Positions 10,998-21,781 of a stretch of DNA of 33,913 bases are shown one piece after another (positions within the stretch are counted from its first letter, which is position 1; every line of letters starts with the position of its first letter). The translations under genes and the position numbers were made by a program. The stretch spans positions 3,381 through 37,293 of the forward strand of contig NW_004191806.1 in NCBI RefSeq assembly GCF_000330505.1. Direction: 5' to 3'. The stretch is from Entamoeba invadens IP1. Taxonomy: Eukaryota; Evosea; Mastigamoebida; Endamoebidae. Under the pieces are notes generated by a model. The model searched no databases and was not told where the DNA came from. It worked only from the letters and a program-made list of their open reading frames with translations.

Positions 10998-11108
10998 ATG
11001 CAAGAACTCAATCCATTCATATACAAATTCGCAAAACCATACGAAGAAAACATACCTCTTTTTGATTGTGTGTTTAATGAAAATAACACCAATGATCTGA
11101 ATGTTTGA
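10998..11108 (+). pseudogene. short unrecognised coding scrap
   Basis: From an ATG at 10998 the frame reads MQELNPFIYKFAKPYEENI and continues to a TGA at 11106, then stays open for 14 more codons. The amino-acid composition is more protein-like than the surroundings. I do not recognise a family. The opposite strand is also open over 79 codons, so coding direction is uncertain. Confidence 0.2.
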
Positions 11109-12324
11109 GAACTCAAACAAAGAAATTCTTTTTTCAAACCCTAAACAACAAAAGAAAAAAAGATATTTATCAAAAGTTATTGGGTTTTATAAAATACAAA
11201 CATGAATACAACAGAGTCTTGTAGCAACGTTATTGTTGAACACTGTTAATTAACCAAGAGCAGATTGTTATCTTTTCAAAATATACAAGTGTTGATATAA
11301 TCGATCTAGTTGGTGGATATGTACAATTCGATTGTTAAGAATATAGAAGAACTTTTAGTTAAGTTATTATTTTTTAGTATGTTAATATCATATCATACAT
11401 TATTTACAATTCTATCGTGTATAAAAATAAACCTTGATTTTTGATAGTTAATGAGTTTCAACAATTAAAAATATATTTTTATGTTTGTCTCTTTACACCC
11501 AATTCGAATTCGAATTTGATTTTGGTGTAAATATAAATAAGTTGATGTATAAATAACTTATTTATAAATCCAATAATAATTATATCGGATTTATAAATTA
11601 ATAAAAATCTTTCAATTATATGTTGTTTCCTGTTGTTTTTAATAAAAAATATTCTATAATAAATTGATTGTGATGTTTACAAATTTTATAGTACGACAAA
11701 ATGGTTTTATTTTTTATAATTTTAGTAATTGTGTTAGAATTGTAATTAATTAATTTGTTTTGCTTGTTGAATATAATGTACATTTTAGTTGTGATTTATT
11801 ATATAATTTTTAGTTTTTTGATTTTTCAAATAACAGTTAATTATTAAAAAAAAATAATTACAAAAACAAATTGCAATTAACAATACAAATAGTATAAGAT
11901 AGCTTTTAAATATATTATAATTCAATTGTCGATATATTGAAAATAGCACAACGTACTCTACTCGATTTTGATTAAAAATATCAACCGAATTTGTTTTGAA
12001 AATAATACTTATTTTATTTTTTGAATATAAATATACATATTTTAAATTGTGTATAAAAATAAATAATAAAGAAAGTAATGGCGTTGTATCTTAATTATAA
12101 TTAGAAAATTCAAAGTCATATTTATTAATTGGTGTTGTTTGGAATTAGTTTTAATAATATTGTACAGACAATTAGTATTCATAAAAAACACATTCAAATC
12201 ATGAAAGAAAAATAGAAACCACACAAAAGATCCAAAGTGTTTGTATTTCAACGTGATATCAATAACTTATCGTATTTTTTATTGATAACTAACCCAGAAA
12301 TCAAAATAGAAAAAAGACAACTCA
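11109..12324. other. AT-rich spacer with an inverted-repeat cluster
   Basis: There is no supported gene. A 69-codon minus-strand open frame near the right end has only low-complexity content. The notable part is the inverted-repeat cluster at 11492-11597, listed separately. Confidence 0.5.
11492..11597. repeat. nested and overlapping perfect inverted repeats
   Basis: Four exact structures follow each other. TTTACACC (11492-11499) pairs with GGTGTAAA (11524-11531), enclosing the self-palindrome AATTCGAATTCGAATT (11501-11516). TATAAATAAGTT (11532-11543) pairs with AACTTATTTATA (11555-11566). TTTATAAATCC (11561-11571) pairs with GGATTTATAAA (11587-11597). The second and third share bases 11561-11566, so only one can form at a time in RNA. 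Confidence 0.65.
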
Positions 12325-12900
12325 TTATTTAAACGTGAATTTAATAACCAATTTCAACATTCCACAAGGTTGTTTCTTCTTATTTATTAACATTGAATAC
12401 ATGCTATTTATAAAATACGTTGGATAAACTAACCACATAGAGACTGTAAATATATAATATTGGCCGGCTTGTGATCGAGTCGGCAATGATTCTGCATCTC
12501 CACGCCCAGTCCTAAGTCTTCTGTCATCTAGTCCCTCACTCATACATCACACAAACTCCGGAAAATTCAAGATTATCAACAAAAGAAATATGAATAGCAA
12601 CAAATATTACTAGTTGCAGAGTCTTTAATCTCAAAAAGTCGCTCTCAGTCTCAAAATATGTAATAATGCTATTCAGTCGCCAATTAAACGTGCTTGGAGG
12701 TTGTATAAAAATACCCTCTAGACAAGGTAACAATGCTTTGTATCCAATTTTTCAATGGAAATATTGGGATAGGCGACCAAAGCAACTTGTCAAAATACAC
12801 ACATTTTATGAATTCCATAAAATAAGACGAAAAGTATGCAAAATAAAGTCTGTCGATTTCTGTCTGACTTGCAATGGTATAGATTGTTCCTTTTACCACA
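12325..12900 (-). pseudogene. unrecognised decayed gene, higher-GC island
   Basis: Base composition is visibly less A/T-rich than in the flanks. On the minus strand one frame reads through IASQTEIDRLYFAYFSSYF to a stop at 12684. A second frame, overlapping from about 12733, carries on with TFNWRLNSIITYFETESDF and reaches a stop at 12536, so a single frame change near 12700 would join them. More open sequence follows to 12325 in a third frame. The plus strand is also open at 12666-12974 (102 codons), so the direction is not certain. I know no family with these sequences. GCCGGC and GTCGGC at about 12462-12483 could form a 6-bp stem. Confidence 0.35.
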
Positions 12901-12974
12901 TTTTATTACGAGACACCCGGAGTCTAAATATCTGCCGCAGTACGATCAAATTATTTATTATTACTATATACTGA

Positions 12975-13568
12975 CGTTGCTATCTACTGATTATGAGTGA
13001 ATTGAGTTGTTTTAATATATCAATTTGGTTTATCTTCAAATAAAATTATTGTTATATTTATTTTATAATACAAAAAAATAAACAAAAAAATTAGTTTTTT
13101 TTGAAAACGATTGAAATATTTATAAAAAATTAACATTTTAATATATTGAAATTTTGGATTGTTGTTGATGTGTTTTTATTAATTATACAACATGAGAAGG
13201 ATTAATGATATATATATACAGTGAAATAAATATTCAATTGAAACTAATAAATTATCAATATTATTAATATTGTTAAACTAACAATACAATAAAAAATACA
13301 GTTCCTCAATAAAATAATCAGCTTCTAATTACACTGAAAATGATAGAAAATTAAACATAAACATCAAGGTGTTGTGTATGTTCTTGTTATAAACTGTTTC
13401 CATTTAATCGATAGCGCCCATTTTGGATTACATATTTTTATCTTTAAACATTGGGAAAACATCCTAATTTATTTATATTTCGTTATCGTTTTATTTTTAT
13501 TAATTATGACCACCAAATTTTAAAGACTATTAACTGTCAAATAGACAAAAAACAACTAAAATATTAAA
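12975..13568. other. AT-rich spacer
   Basis: I see no gene. TACAGTTCCTCAAT at about 13300 resembles a pogo-type left end, but no matching right end was found. Confidence 0.5.
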
Positions 13569-14653
13569 TTAATTTAAACAATTTTCATATTTGTTAAATA
13601 GTTTAAAATTGCTCAAGTGGCCGATTGGACCTCCTTTTTCCATTTTACATATTTTAAATCTGTTTATCAATGAGTCCATCAACTTATTTATCATTGAAAT
13701 TGGCAACTGTTTCCATTCTTTTTTGAGTGCTCTAAACAAAAGACTTTTTGTTCTAAATAACTTTTTCTTCTTGCGAATTCTTGTTTCAAGAATTGCCCAT
13801 AGATGTTCAATTGGTGACAAATCGGGGCTAGAAGATGGCCATTATACTGGGTTTGTTTTCATTTCTTTCAACCATCTCATTGTTTCAAGTGCTTTATGTG
13901 GTGGTGCACCATCTTGTTGAAAAAACAATTTGCTTCTGTGTTTTTTCATGTCTTCAATGACTCCATTATTTTTTAACATGGAACGGTAATCTATGGCTTT
14001 CATTCTGTCTTTGCAAAGTATTAATTTTGATTTATAATCTCGACCAATCGCACCCCAAACCATTAAACTCGAATTATATTTGGGTATTTGTTGTGTTGTT
14101 TTTTAAACGTGTTTATGTTGATTCTTTTTTTCCATTTTGTTGTTGTTGTTGTTTTGTTCAAAAGACTCTTAATTTTTGTTGGTCGCATCCAACAATATTT
14201 TTTATCTGGAAACAAACACAATCTTGACTCATCTGACACGATAACAGATTCCCATTTTTGATGTTTCTTTTTTTTGAGCGACTTTTTGCAAAAATTGTAC
14301 CTGTTTATAATTTGTTTTTCTGTTAATATTTGTGTCGACTTTTGTTTACAATACTTGAATTTTTGTTCTTTCCGTATGTTATAAATTGTTGACTTTGAAA
14401 CGTTTGCGGCTTGTGCCAATTCATGACAAGTTGAAAATGGGTTTGAAGTGGTTTGTTTTTCAACCATTTGACATACCAACTCTGTTCTTTTATTTGGTCT
14501 CCCTCTTTTGTTTAAAGGAATTACAATTTCTCCAGACAACACCTTCTTAATTCTTGATATTCGGTTCGGTGAAACGTTGTAAAATCTTTGGATTGAAGAA
14601 TATGAATCACCATTTTGAAGTGATTTTATTATTAATTTATCAATCGCATCCAT
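13569..14653 (-). pseudogene. broken Tc1/mariner transposase (DD34E)
   Basis: From the ATG at 14651-14653, about 100 residues form two helix-turn-helix regions separated by an AT-hook-like KRGRPNKR. The catalytic domain follows: VSDESRLCLF (first Asp, residue 141), SSLMVWGAIG, FFQQDGAPPH (second Asp) and WPSSSPDLSPIEHLWAIL (Glu). Counting the stop as one residue, 34 residues separate the second Asp from the Glu, the Tc1 signature. Two lesions are seen: a frame change between about 14065 and 14115, near an A6 run, and an in-frame TAA at 13842-13844 just before WPSSSPDL. A run of five Thr codons (GTT repeats at about 14139-14155 on the plus strand) may be a microsatellite expansion. I could not find terminal inverted repeats, so element limits are unknown. 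Confidence 0.88.
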
Positions 14654-15268
14654 TGATATTTAAAGTTGCGTTTCTTTTTTTATTTGTAAATTTCATAAAA
14701 ATGTCTGTTTAATTGTCTCTTTCATTAATGTCTTTTATTATTCTTTAATAATTAATATTTTAAATTTGTTTTTAATAATAACAAAAAGAACGATTTAAAA
14801 GTGAATTTGGTTTCTTTTAGAAAAATAAAACAATTTTCAAAAGTGTTTGTTTATTTTTTGGTTGTGAATTTTATATCTTTTTGTGTATTTTTATAGTTGT
14901 TTTGTACTATAATTAAAACAAAATTAACAAATGTTGTTTCTAATACATTTTTGGGCAAAAATTTACTCTAAATCTAAATTTTAATTTTTCTTTGTAAAAA
15001 AGAGACAATAAGACAAGAAAAAACAGGTAAAAAATACAAATTCGATTTTTTGTGAAAAAAAAACGAGACCAGTAAAAAGACCAAAAGTGAAAAATTCCCA
15101 AATAAAAGGATGGTTGGTTTGTATGAACATTCCCGAAATATTACTTAAATATTATTTTTTTACGCTATCGTTTTTTAAAATACAGTTTATTAACAAATAT
15201 ATTTATTTGTGAATTTAAAAATAAAAACACAAACGTGTAATTTCATGAATAAATCAAAGTACACCCCG
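14654..15268. other. spacer between the Tc1 relic and the Mutator-like element
   Basis: No gene is seen. It should contain the 5' flank and perhaps the terminal repeat of the Tc1-type element, but I found no sequence pairing with the other side. Confidence 0.45.
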
Positions 15269-15277
15269 CAAAATATG
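15269..15277. repeat. probable 9-bp target-site duplication, left copy
   Basis: CAAAATATG here matches TAAAATATG at 18415-18423 at 8 of 9 positions, directly outside the element ends. Confidence 0.65.
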
Positions 15278-15728
15278 GGTGTTGGGATAAAATATTCTTG
15301 CACAAAAATATTTTTGCATAAAATATTCTTGAAAATAATATTCTACAAATAAAGGTACAATTTTTTTCAACAATAGTTCAATTGTTACTTAAAATAAAAA
15401 TAAACAATAATTTTGATTTACATTTCTATTAATAAGTTAATTCGATGTTTATTTTAACAAAAAGTAAAAATAAACGATAACACAAAACATCAAGTTTAAA
15501 AATACACACATTTTACATAATTTTAGTAATTTCAAACATTTTTATAATTTATAACAATATTTCGTTTTTATTTAAAATATAAATATTATAAAATGAAACA
15601 ATATGTTAAAAATATAATCGTGTTTCAATATAACTAAATTTAATATAAATATTTAAAAATCATGTTGGTCTTTAATCTATATTTGACTCTTAAATTATTA
15701 AAAATACCAGTATATAAAAATTGAGTAT
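15278..15728. repeat. left terminal inverted repeat of the Mutator-like element
   Basis: It pairs with 17964-18414. Near the tip (15289-15345) four related units follow each other: AAAATATTCTTGCAC, AAAAATATTTTTGCAT, AAAATATTCTTGAAA and ATAATATTCTAC. This is a 15-16 bp periodic array that may hold transposase binding sites. Confidence 0.92.
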
Positions 15729-15977
15729 TATTTTGTTGCTAAAAATAACTTTTATTTATGTTTCGAAATCAACGATTTAATATTGAAAAATTATATTATA
15801 TTTACAGAACTAAAATTAATATATATAAACAAATTAATGATAAGTTTCAAACAAAAATATCGTGTTAATAATAAGTCATGTATATAATTATATAATATTG
15901 TTTCTAAAATTGTGTTTTTAACTTGACATACAAAGTATATTTATTTTCATTATATTATTTAAGCAAACATTTTTAAT

Positions 15978-17666
15978 ATGGTAGTCATGGACTTTCATCC
16001 AGAATTGACACAAATGAAAAGTCAAAAGAAGTGTAAAGATGGTACATATAAGTTTATACCGGTAGTTGATGGTTATCCATTTCACCCACAAAATGGCAAC
16101 AGAAATATATTTAAATGCTGCAGTTGCGAAGTGAAAATTAAAATCACACGGACGGAAGGTTCAAATGACAACTTCAAATACATTGAATATGATTTTGTTG
16201 ACAAAACCAAAACACGACACACCCACGACAAAAAAACAGTGAACATCAAATCCACAAAGTTAAAAGAGATGGTTGAATCAAATTTGTTGATTTCTGCTTC
16301 TAAATTGATAGAACAACACGAAGAATTGTTTATCAAAGATTCAAGAAGAATGACAACAATAAGAAGAACAATCAATAAATTCAAAAAGTTGTATGATTGA
16401 AGAAAAGTTAAACGAATTGTTGTATGGTGGTAAGTATCATGTAGTCGATGAAGACAAATATTTTATTTTTATTTCAATTGAAAAAGTGGTTGAAATGAAG
16501 GATCGACAAATTGCATATGTGTTAATGGATGGAACGTTTAGTTCGTGCCCAAATGATTACGAACAATTGTATACTATTCACGTATTGTTATCAAATGGAC
16601 AGTGTTATACATTAGTTCATTGTTTAATGTCTAAAAGAAGAGAAAGTGATTACCGCGAAATGTTTAGTGTAATCAATTCCTACTTTTTCTCTGTTTGGAA
16701 TCATCAATTACTCACAAAAAATACTAGTGTCATGATAGACTTTGAAACAGCAGTAATCAATATCTTGTCAGATTTAGGTTGTTGTGTGCATGGGTGTTAT
16801 TTTCATTACACCCAGTGCTTGTGGAGAGCACTACAAAGAATTGGTCTTTCAAGTTGTTATTATCCTGGTACTACTATTTGGAAAATAATGTCAAAATTGA
16901 AAGTTTTGGCATTTTATAAAGCAAGCGAAATAATTGATAAGTACGATGACATTAAAAAACAAACTGAAAATTGTGAAATTGATAAAGAACTAAAGATCAA
17001 AATAGATGACTTTTTGAAATATTTTGAAGATGTTTGGTTGAATAAATATCCAATCGATCTTTGGTGCCAATTTGATCAACAAGTTAGGACTGATAATTTA
17101 TCCGAAAGTTATCATTCGGCTCTTGTAAAAAGAATAAGTACCAAAAAACCAACAGTTGAGACATTGTTGTTGAACTTGATGAATTTGGAAGCACTTCAAT
17201 TGAAAAAAATAAAACAAATGGATAGTGGTAAAAATAATTACACCAAGAGACCAACTAGATTGTTTTATATCACATTAAACTACTACAGTCAAAGCTCCGG
17301 AAAAGAATCATTCGAAAATAATTTAGTTGAAGTTATTAATGGATATAATTGGACAAAATTATACGAGCTTGGTTCAGAACCAACATGTGTTGATATTTTG
17401 AATACTACAAATTTGACAACGAAGAAAGTGAATGAAAACTATATCGGAGAAATAAAAGACAAAGTGAAAGAAAAAGAAAGTACAAACGAAAATGAACAAA
17501 TCTTTTTAGAAAAAGAAAGAAAAGAAATTCAAAAAATAAAAGTTGTTTCGTCTCTTAAAGTTGATAAAAAAGTGCAGGTGTAAAAAGTACCTCAAGCTAT
17601 GTTCCATTATCAAAAAGAAAATTTGTTGGTGATGGTAAAAGGAAAAAAACACATAAAGATAATTAA
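15978..17666 (+). pseudogene. Mutator-like (MULE) transposase in three frame segments
   Basis: The first segment (ATG 15978, stop 16398-16400) holds a FLYWCH/WRKY-type zinc-finger pattern: FKCCSC with Cys 47-50, then RHTHD with His 81 and 83. The second segment (16393-17583, one frame further on, open from about 16363) is the MULE DDE domain: VLMDGTFSS (Asp 46 of the segment), MIDFETA (Asp 116), the family C-x2-H motif HGCYFHY (Cys 135, His 138), a candidate Glu in YFEDVW, and RTDNLSESYHSAL. After its stop, the first frame resumes with a basic tail, SKRKFVGDGKRKKTHKDN, ending at TAA 17664-17666, which looks like a nuclear-localisation tail. The two frame changes cancel, and both lie at A runs (AAAAA at 16383-16387; AAAAAA near 17567). 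Corrected, the protein would be about 560 residues, a normal length. It is a pseudogene, a sequencing error, or unusual decoding. Confidence 0.85.
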
Positions 17667-17963
17667 ATTAAAATGATTTGTTGATTTTTTAACATATCAA
17701 CAATTTTAACTGCAATATATTCGCTTAATTCAATATAAAACTCTTATAAAAATTATTTATATTTCATTAAACAGTATATAGTTTTAAATAATTTACATTA
17801 AATAGAAAAAGTTTAATTTTCAAAATTCACATGGTTTTAATATAAGTACATTCTAATAAATAATTATTATTTATTAAATGATTAAATGAATAATATATGA
17901 TATATTTTACATGATTGTAATCATTGTTAAAAAATATTAAATAAACAATATTATGTGTAATTC

Positions 17964-18414
17964 ATACTCAATTTTTATATACTGGTATTTTTAATAATTT
18001 AAGAGTCAAATATAGATTAAAGACCAACATGATTTTTAAATATTTATATTAAATTTAGTTATATTGAAACACGATTATATTTTTAACATATTGTTTCATT
18101 TTATAATATTTATATTTTAAATAAAAACGAAATATTGTTATAAATTATAAAAATGTTTGAAATTACTAAAATTATGTAAAATGTGTGTATTTTTAAACTT
18201 GATGTTTTGTGTTATCGTTTATTTTTACTTTTTGTTAAAATAAACATCGAATTAACTTATTAATAGAAATGTAAATCAAAATTATTGTTTATTTTTATTT
18301 TAAGTAACAATTGAACTATTGTTGAAAAAAATTGTACCTTTATTTGTAGAATATTATTTTCAAGAATATTTTATGCAAAAATATTTTTGTGCAAGAATAT
18401 TTTGCCACTCAACC
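17964..18414. repeat. right terminal inverted repeat of the Mutator-like element
   Basis: Reverse complement of the left arm, of equal length, including the same periodic array near the tip. The last 11 nt (GCCACTCAACC read outward) do not match the left tip well. Confidence 0.92.
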
Positions 18415-18423
18415 TAAAATATG
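18415..18423. repeat. probable 9-bp target-site duplication, right copy
   Basis: TAAAATATG here is the partner of 15269-15277. Confidence 0.65.
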
Positions 18424-19057
18424 CAGACGATTGTGTTAAATTGATTACAATGACAATAGTATATTTTTGTTCTTGATTTTATCAATATATGTATCAATTT
18501 ACGGCTTATTATAATGTGTTTACAACCCAGCATTAAGCAGTGATTATTATATTACTATCTCACGTCTTAATTATATTATTTTAACAAACTGAAATATTAT
18601 TCAATTAATAGTTAAAAGGAGTTTATGTAAAGTAGTCAATAACCAACTTTAGCAATGATCAACTTTTTTGTTGTCAATACTTCGTATATTTTATAAAATG
18701 TCACGTATAAAAAACATGTTACAAAATGTTATAAACAAAATGATGAATGTTAATTTAATTTCATTGGTTTTTCTTATAGTTGTACATTATTGATATTAAC
18801 GTACTTGTCTTGTGATTGTTTGAAAAATAAAAATAACATTTAATTTTGATTTTTGATGAATATTTTTAAGATCTGTTCAATTAAAAATTGTTATTCTTCA
18901 TTAAAAATTTTATAATCCATCAATAAAAACCTGTTTTTCTTGCTCTTTTTGTTTATTAACAGTTAATTTAATTGTCGATGTTTATTTTTTGATGACATGG
19001 CACTTAATAAACAAGAAAATTAAATAAAATAATGCTAACTTTCAATACAAAACAGGT
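18424..19057. other. AT-rich spacer
   Basis: There is no supported gene between the Mutator-like element and the first of the plus-strand relics. Confidence 0.5.
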
Positions 19058-19246
19058 ATGGACTCAATCAAAGGTGAAACACTGTTTTTCATTATCGCCT
19101 TTATAATTGAATGACTTTTATTGTTGGGAAGAATATCTTATTACTCTTGGGTCCTTTCGTTGATTCTATTGCCGGTGTGTTTAATTTTGACGATTTTATT
19201 AATCTTCATGTTTATACACAGACACGACAAGTTTATTGGTGGATAA
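19058..19246 (+). pseudogene. small membrane-protein relic
   Basis: The ATG at 19058 opens MDSIKGETLFFIIAFIIE. A TGA at 19112-19114 follows, and the same frame then continues through SYYSWVLSLILLPVCLIL and on to HRHDKFIGG with a TAA at 19244. Without the TGA it would be a 62-residue protein with two or three hydrophobic helices and a basic tail. It may equally be the C-terminal end of a larger membrane protein whose upstream part has decayed. No family is recognised. Confidence 0.4.
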
Positions 19247-19469
19247 ATTAAATATTGCCTGAATCATGTTTTGTATTAAAAATCGTGGTGTAATGTTTGA
19301 ATATATTGATAAATAACTGGTCATAAAAATGAATAATTATTTTATATGTTTTTTATGTTGTTTTAGTTCTACTTCATATTGATTTTAAAATGTATTTACT
19401 ATTTAAATTATTTACAAACACGTGATTTCTGTTATTATAAATTAAAGTCGTTTTATCAAATTGAAATAA

Positions 19470-19997
19470 GAAATAGTCGCGTGTTTTGAAAATTATTTCG
19501 ACACAGTACAAGAAGCTGTTTTTCTTAATAATTTGATTTTTGTATTTAAAAGCAAAAGAGCACTTGAAAACAGTCTAAACAGAATTCGAAGAAACGACAA
19601 AAATATGAAAAGTGATATTGAAGTGTTGTCTGTAAACAATGACACTGTCATTTACGAAATCCTCAAAACACAAAAGAAAAGCAAATATCTTAAAGCTCAA
19701 ATATTAGATTTGCAAAAATTTAATGTCGAAAATGACTTCAAAGTGTTTACAAAATTCGTAAAAACTTCTTCTGCAATTAATTAGAAAGTTGTTGAAAAAC
19801 AAACTAACTCAACACGATAAACAGAATTACTGCTTTTACAACATCTGTATACCCGTTCTGGAAACTCTTTTTTGTTTAAAGTTGAAAACGAACACCTTGT
19901 TATTTTTGTTATCAAAGAAAAGTGTGAAAAATACACAATTGAATTACACGATGATAATATGTATTTTGGACACCAATTGGAGATACTAGATTTGTGA
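19470..19997 (+). pseudogene. decayed gene, probably a large Entamoeba family
   Basis: One frame carries protein-like sequence over 528 bp with only two in-frame stops, TAG at 19782 and TAA at 19818, and no frame change. It starts EIVACFENYFDTVQEAVFLN, goes on with KSKRALENSLNRIRRND, and after the stops runs through LYTRSGNSFLFKVENEHLV to YFGHQLEILDL and a TGA at 19995. The beginning (YFD....A..FL...FKSKRAL) resembles, from memory, the N-terminal segment of leucine-rich-repeat-type Entamoeba proteins. This assignment is weak. A further scrap, FVHANDKNRFSFAWSGTSS, in another frame at about 20176-20245 may belong to the same relic. No start codon is obvious. Confidence 0.45.
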
Positions 19998-20501
19998 TTA
20001 AATTATATTGTAAATAAATATTGTTATTAAAGACGAACTTCACATAAAAAGTGGTTCAGAATGTCTTTGAATACAACAGAGAAAAGGATGCTTTATTTGG
20101 TAAAGATCTTTGCAATGGTTTATATAATATTGTTTTCACTGACCAATTTTTTTATTAAAAATTTCATATTATTTTGTACATGCAAATGACAAAAATCGGT
20201 TTTCGTTTGCATGGAGTGGCACATCTTCTATCGCAATAAAATAATTTAAAAAGATTATAATATTAAAAAAATAATATCATTTAATAAAGTTTATCACAAG
20301 ATAAATAAATAAATTATTGTGAATAAAATTACAATAGTTTTTTAATTTTATTGTAACGAACTTATTTATTTGATTAATATATAGATGAATAACAATAACA
20401 AGCTTCTCATCAAATTTTCATTATTCTAAAATAAGCTATAAAGCAAATAATAAAATTATTATTATTATTACTTAATTAACTATGTTACAATTTTTCACAA
20501 A
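19998..20501. other. spacer between relics
   Basis: Apart from the scrap at about 20176-20245 described under the preceding relic, this is AT-rich sequence with TTATTA runs. Confidence 0.4.
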
Positions 20502-20522
20502 TTGAAGAACTGTTTAACAAAA

Positions 20523-21483
20523 ATGTTACCAATAGTGGATAGACCGTTACTCAATGAAGCGGAATTGGCAACAGGACATGAACGACTCTTTGGACCCGAT
20601 ATTTATGTGTTACAAGATGAAAAGAAATCTGAACTACTAAAATCCACATTTGAAGAACTTGTCAAATCATATATTACCACAAAAGACCAACTTGTTTCGA
20701 CTCCAGATACACTCACCAAAATGTCCGAGTATTATGTCTCAAACACAGAAGTTTCAATAACAAAAGAAGACCGAATGAAATCATTACAGGAGCAAATGGA
20801 GATACACGAACGCATCTATGACAAGATGGATGAAGAAGATAAACGTCGAGAAGAAATCAAACAAAAGTGCCACCAGTTACAGTTACAACTCACCACTTTA
20901 AAAGAAATTATTAATACCATAATAAAATCCAATAAAAACGATGATCTTACATTTTACAAAACCTATGATGATAATATTTACGAGATGATCGATTTAGAAA
21001 CAAAATTGTGTGACGAAGAAAAAAGTCCTCTTCTTCTCAAAATTGCAGACATTGAACCGAAGCACTAAAATAAGATTGAAAGATATAAAAACTTGTTAAA
21101 AATGACTAGAGAATTTAAATTTAAATCGGAGTTTTTTGGACAATTTGGATTGCCAAAAAACAGCGTCTTTAAAGACTTCCACACATTTGAAAAAAACATC
21201 AAAAGTAAATTTGTAAAGGTGCTGTATCAAATAAAAAGGTGTCCCAGACGAAAATGGAATTCAAACCATTTCTAATTCAAAACAGAAGTTCTGTGTTGTT
21301 TTTAAAAAGACGGGCAAAGAATTTTATTGTGGATGTTGTGTCATGAAAAGTGAAGGTAAAGAATAAGTGTATCCGTTTTCTATCAAATAAAATAGTCATA
21401 TCATTTTGGACTTAAAATATGACAATTACTTCATTGATACATATGACAAAACAATCATATTTAAAAATTACACCTTTGAATAA
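20523..21483 (+). pseudogene. decayed coiled-coil protein with possible TLDc-like C-terminus
   Basis: From the ATG at 20523 (frame open from 20502 or before) about 180 codons are intact, reading MLPIVDRPLLNEAELATGHE and then a charged, heptad-rich region (LQEQMEIHERIYDKMDEEDK, about residues 90-150) that should form a coiled coil. A TAA at 21066 interrupts, and the same frame goes on to KSKFVKVLYQIK. Near 21236, in an A5 run, the sense shifts by one frame to VPDENGIQTISNSKQKFCVV, then KEFYCGCCVMKSEGKE, with further stops at 21364 and 21388 before the last stop at 21481. Coiled coil followed by 'LY.....DENG......S..KFC.VF...G..F.CGC' recalls Entamoeba TLDc-domain proteins. I hold that with moderate to low confidence. 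The N-terminal segment is the least decayed and could still be translated. Confidence 0.55.
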
Positions 21484-21781
21484 GCAAAACAACAACAGAG
21501 GAATGCTTCAAAAATATCAAACTCTCAAAAAATAGTTTATGCTTTAAATGTTATTCATTTTGTTCAAACAACAAGAAAGAATTAATAAAATTTGTATTAA
21601 ATAAAAAAGATAAAAAGTAAATAACATTAAATACAAATAATTTATCAACAAAAAAATAAAGAATATAAATTTAACAAAAAACAAACGACAAAAGCATAGA
21701 ATACTTCAACATGACTTGTTTGCAACTCTGATAGAACACTTCAACATGATTTTAATATTGACACAATTATATAGATTGTGA

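Larger units (their letters stand above)
15278..18414 (+). mobile_element. Mutator-like element with 451-bp terminal inverted repeats
   Basis: This is a 3,137-bp element. The left 451 bp (15278-15728) are the reverse complement of the right 451 bp (17964-18414). I found no mismatch in the parts I compared, about 440 bp, apart from the outermost 11 nt, which diverge after a shared GGT. The flanking 9-mers CAAAATATG (15269-15277) and TAAAATATG (18415-18423) differ only at the first base and are the likely target duplication; Mutator elements usually make 9-11 bp. The interior carries a MULE transposase on the plus strand. Near-identical arms indicate recent insertion or arm homogenisation. Confidence 0.92.

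Noticed and set aside
13300..13330. TACAGTTCCTCAAT as the left end of another pogo-type element
   Set aside because: No inverted partner ending in ...CTGTA with matching sequence was found on either side.
13591..13920. 109-codon plus-strand open frame
   Set aside because: It lies exactly opposite the conserved DD34E motifs of the minus-strand transposase and has no motif of its own.
16380..16402. A mini-intron joining the first two MULE transposase frames
   Set aside because: The only GT...AG interval spanning the stop is about 15 nt, does not change frame as required, and is far shorter than known Entamoeba introns.
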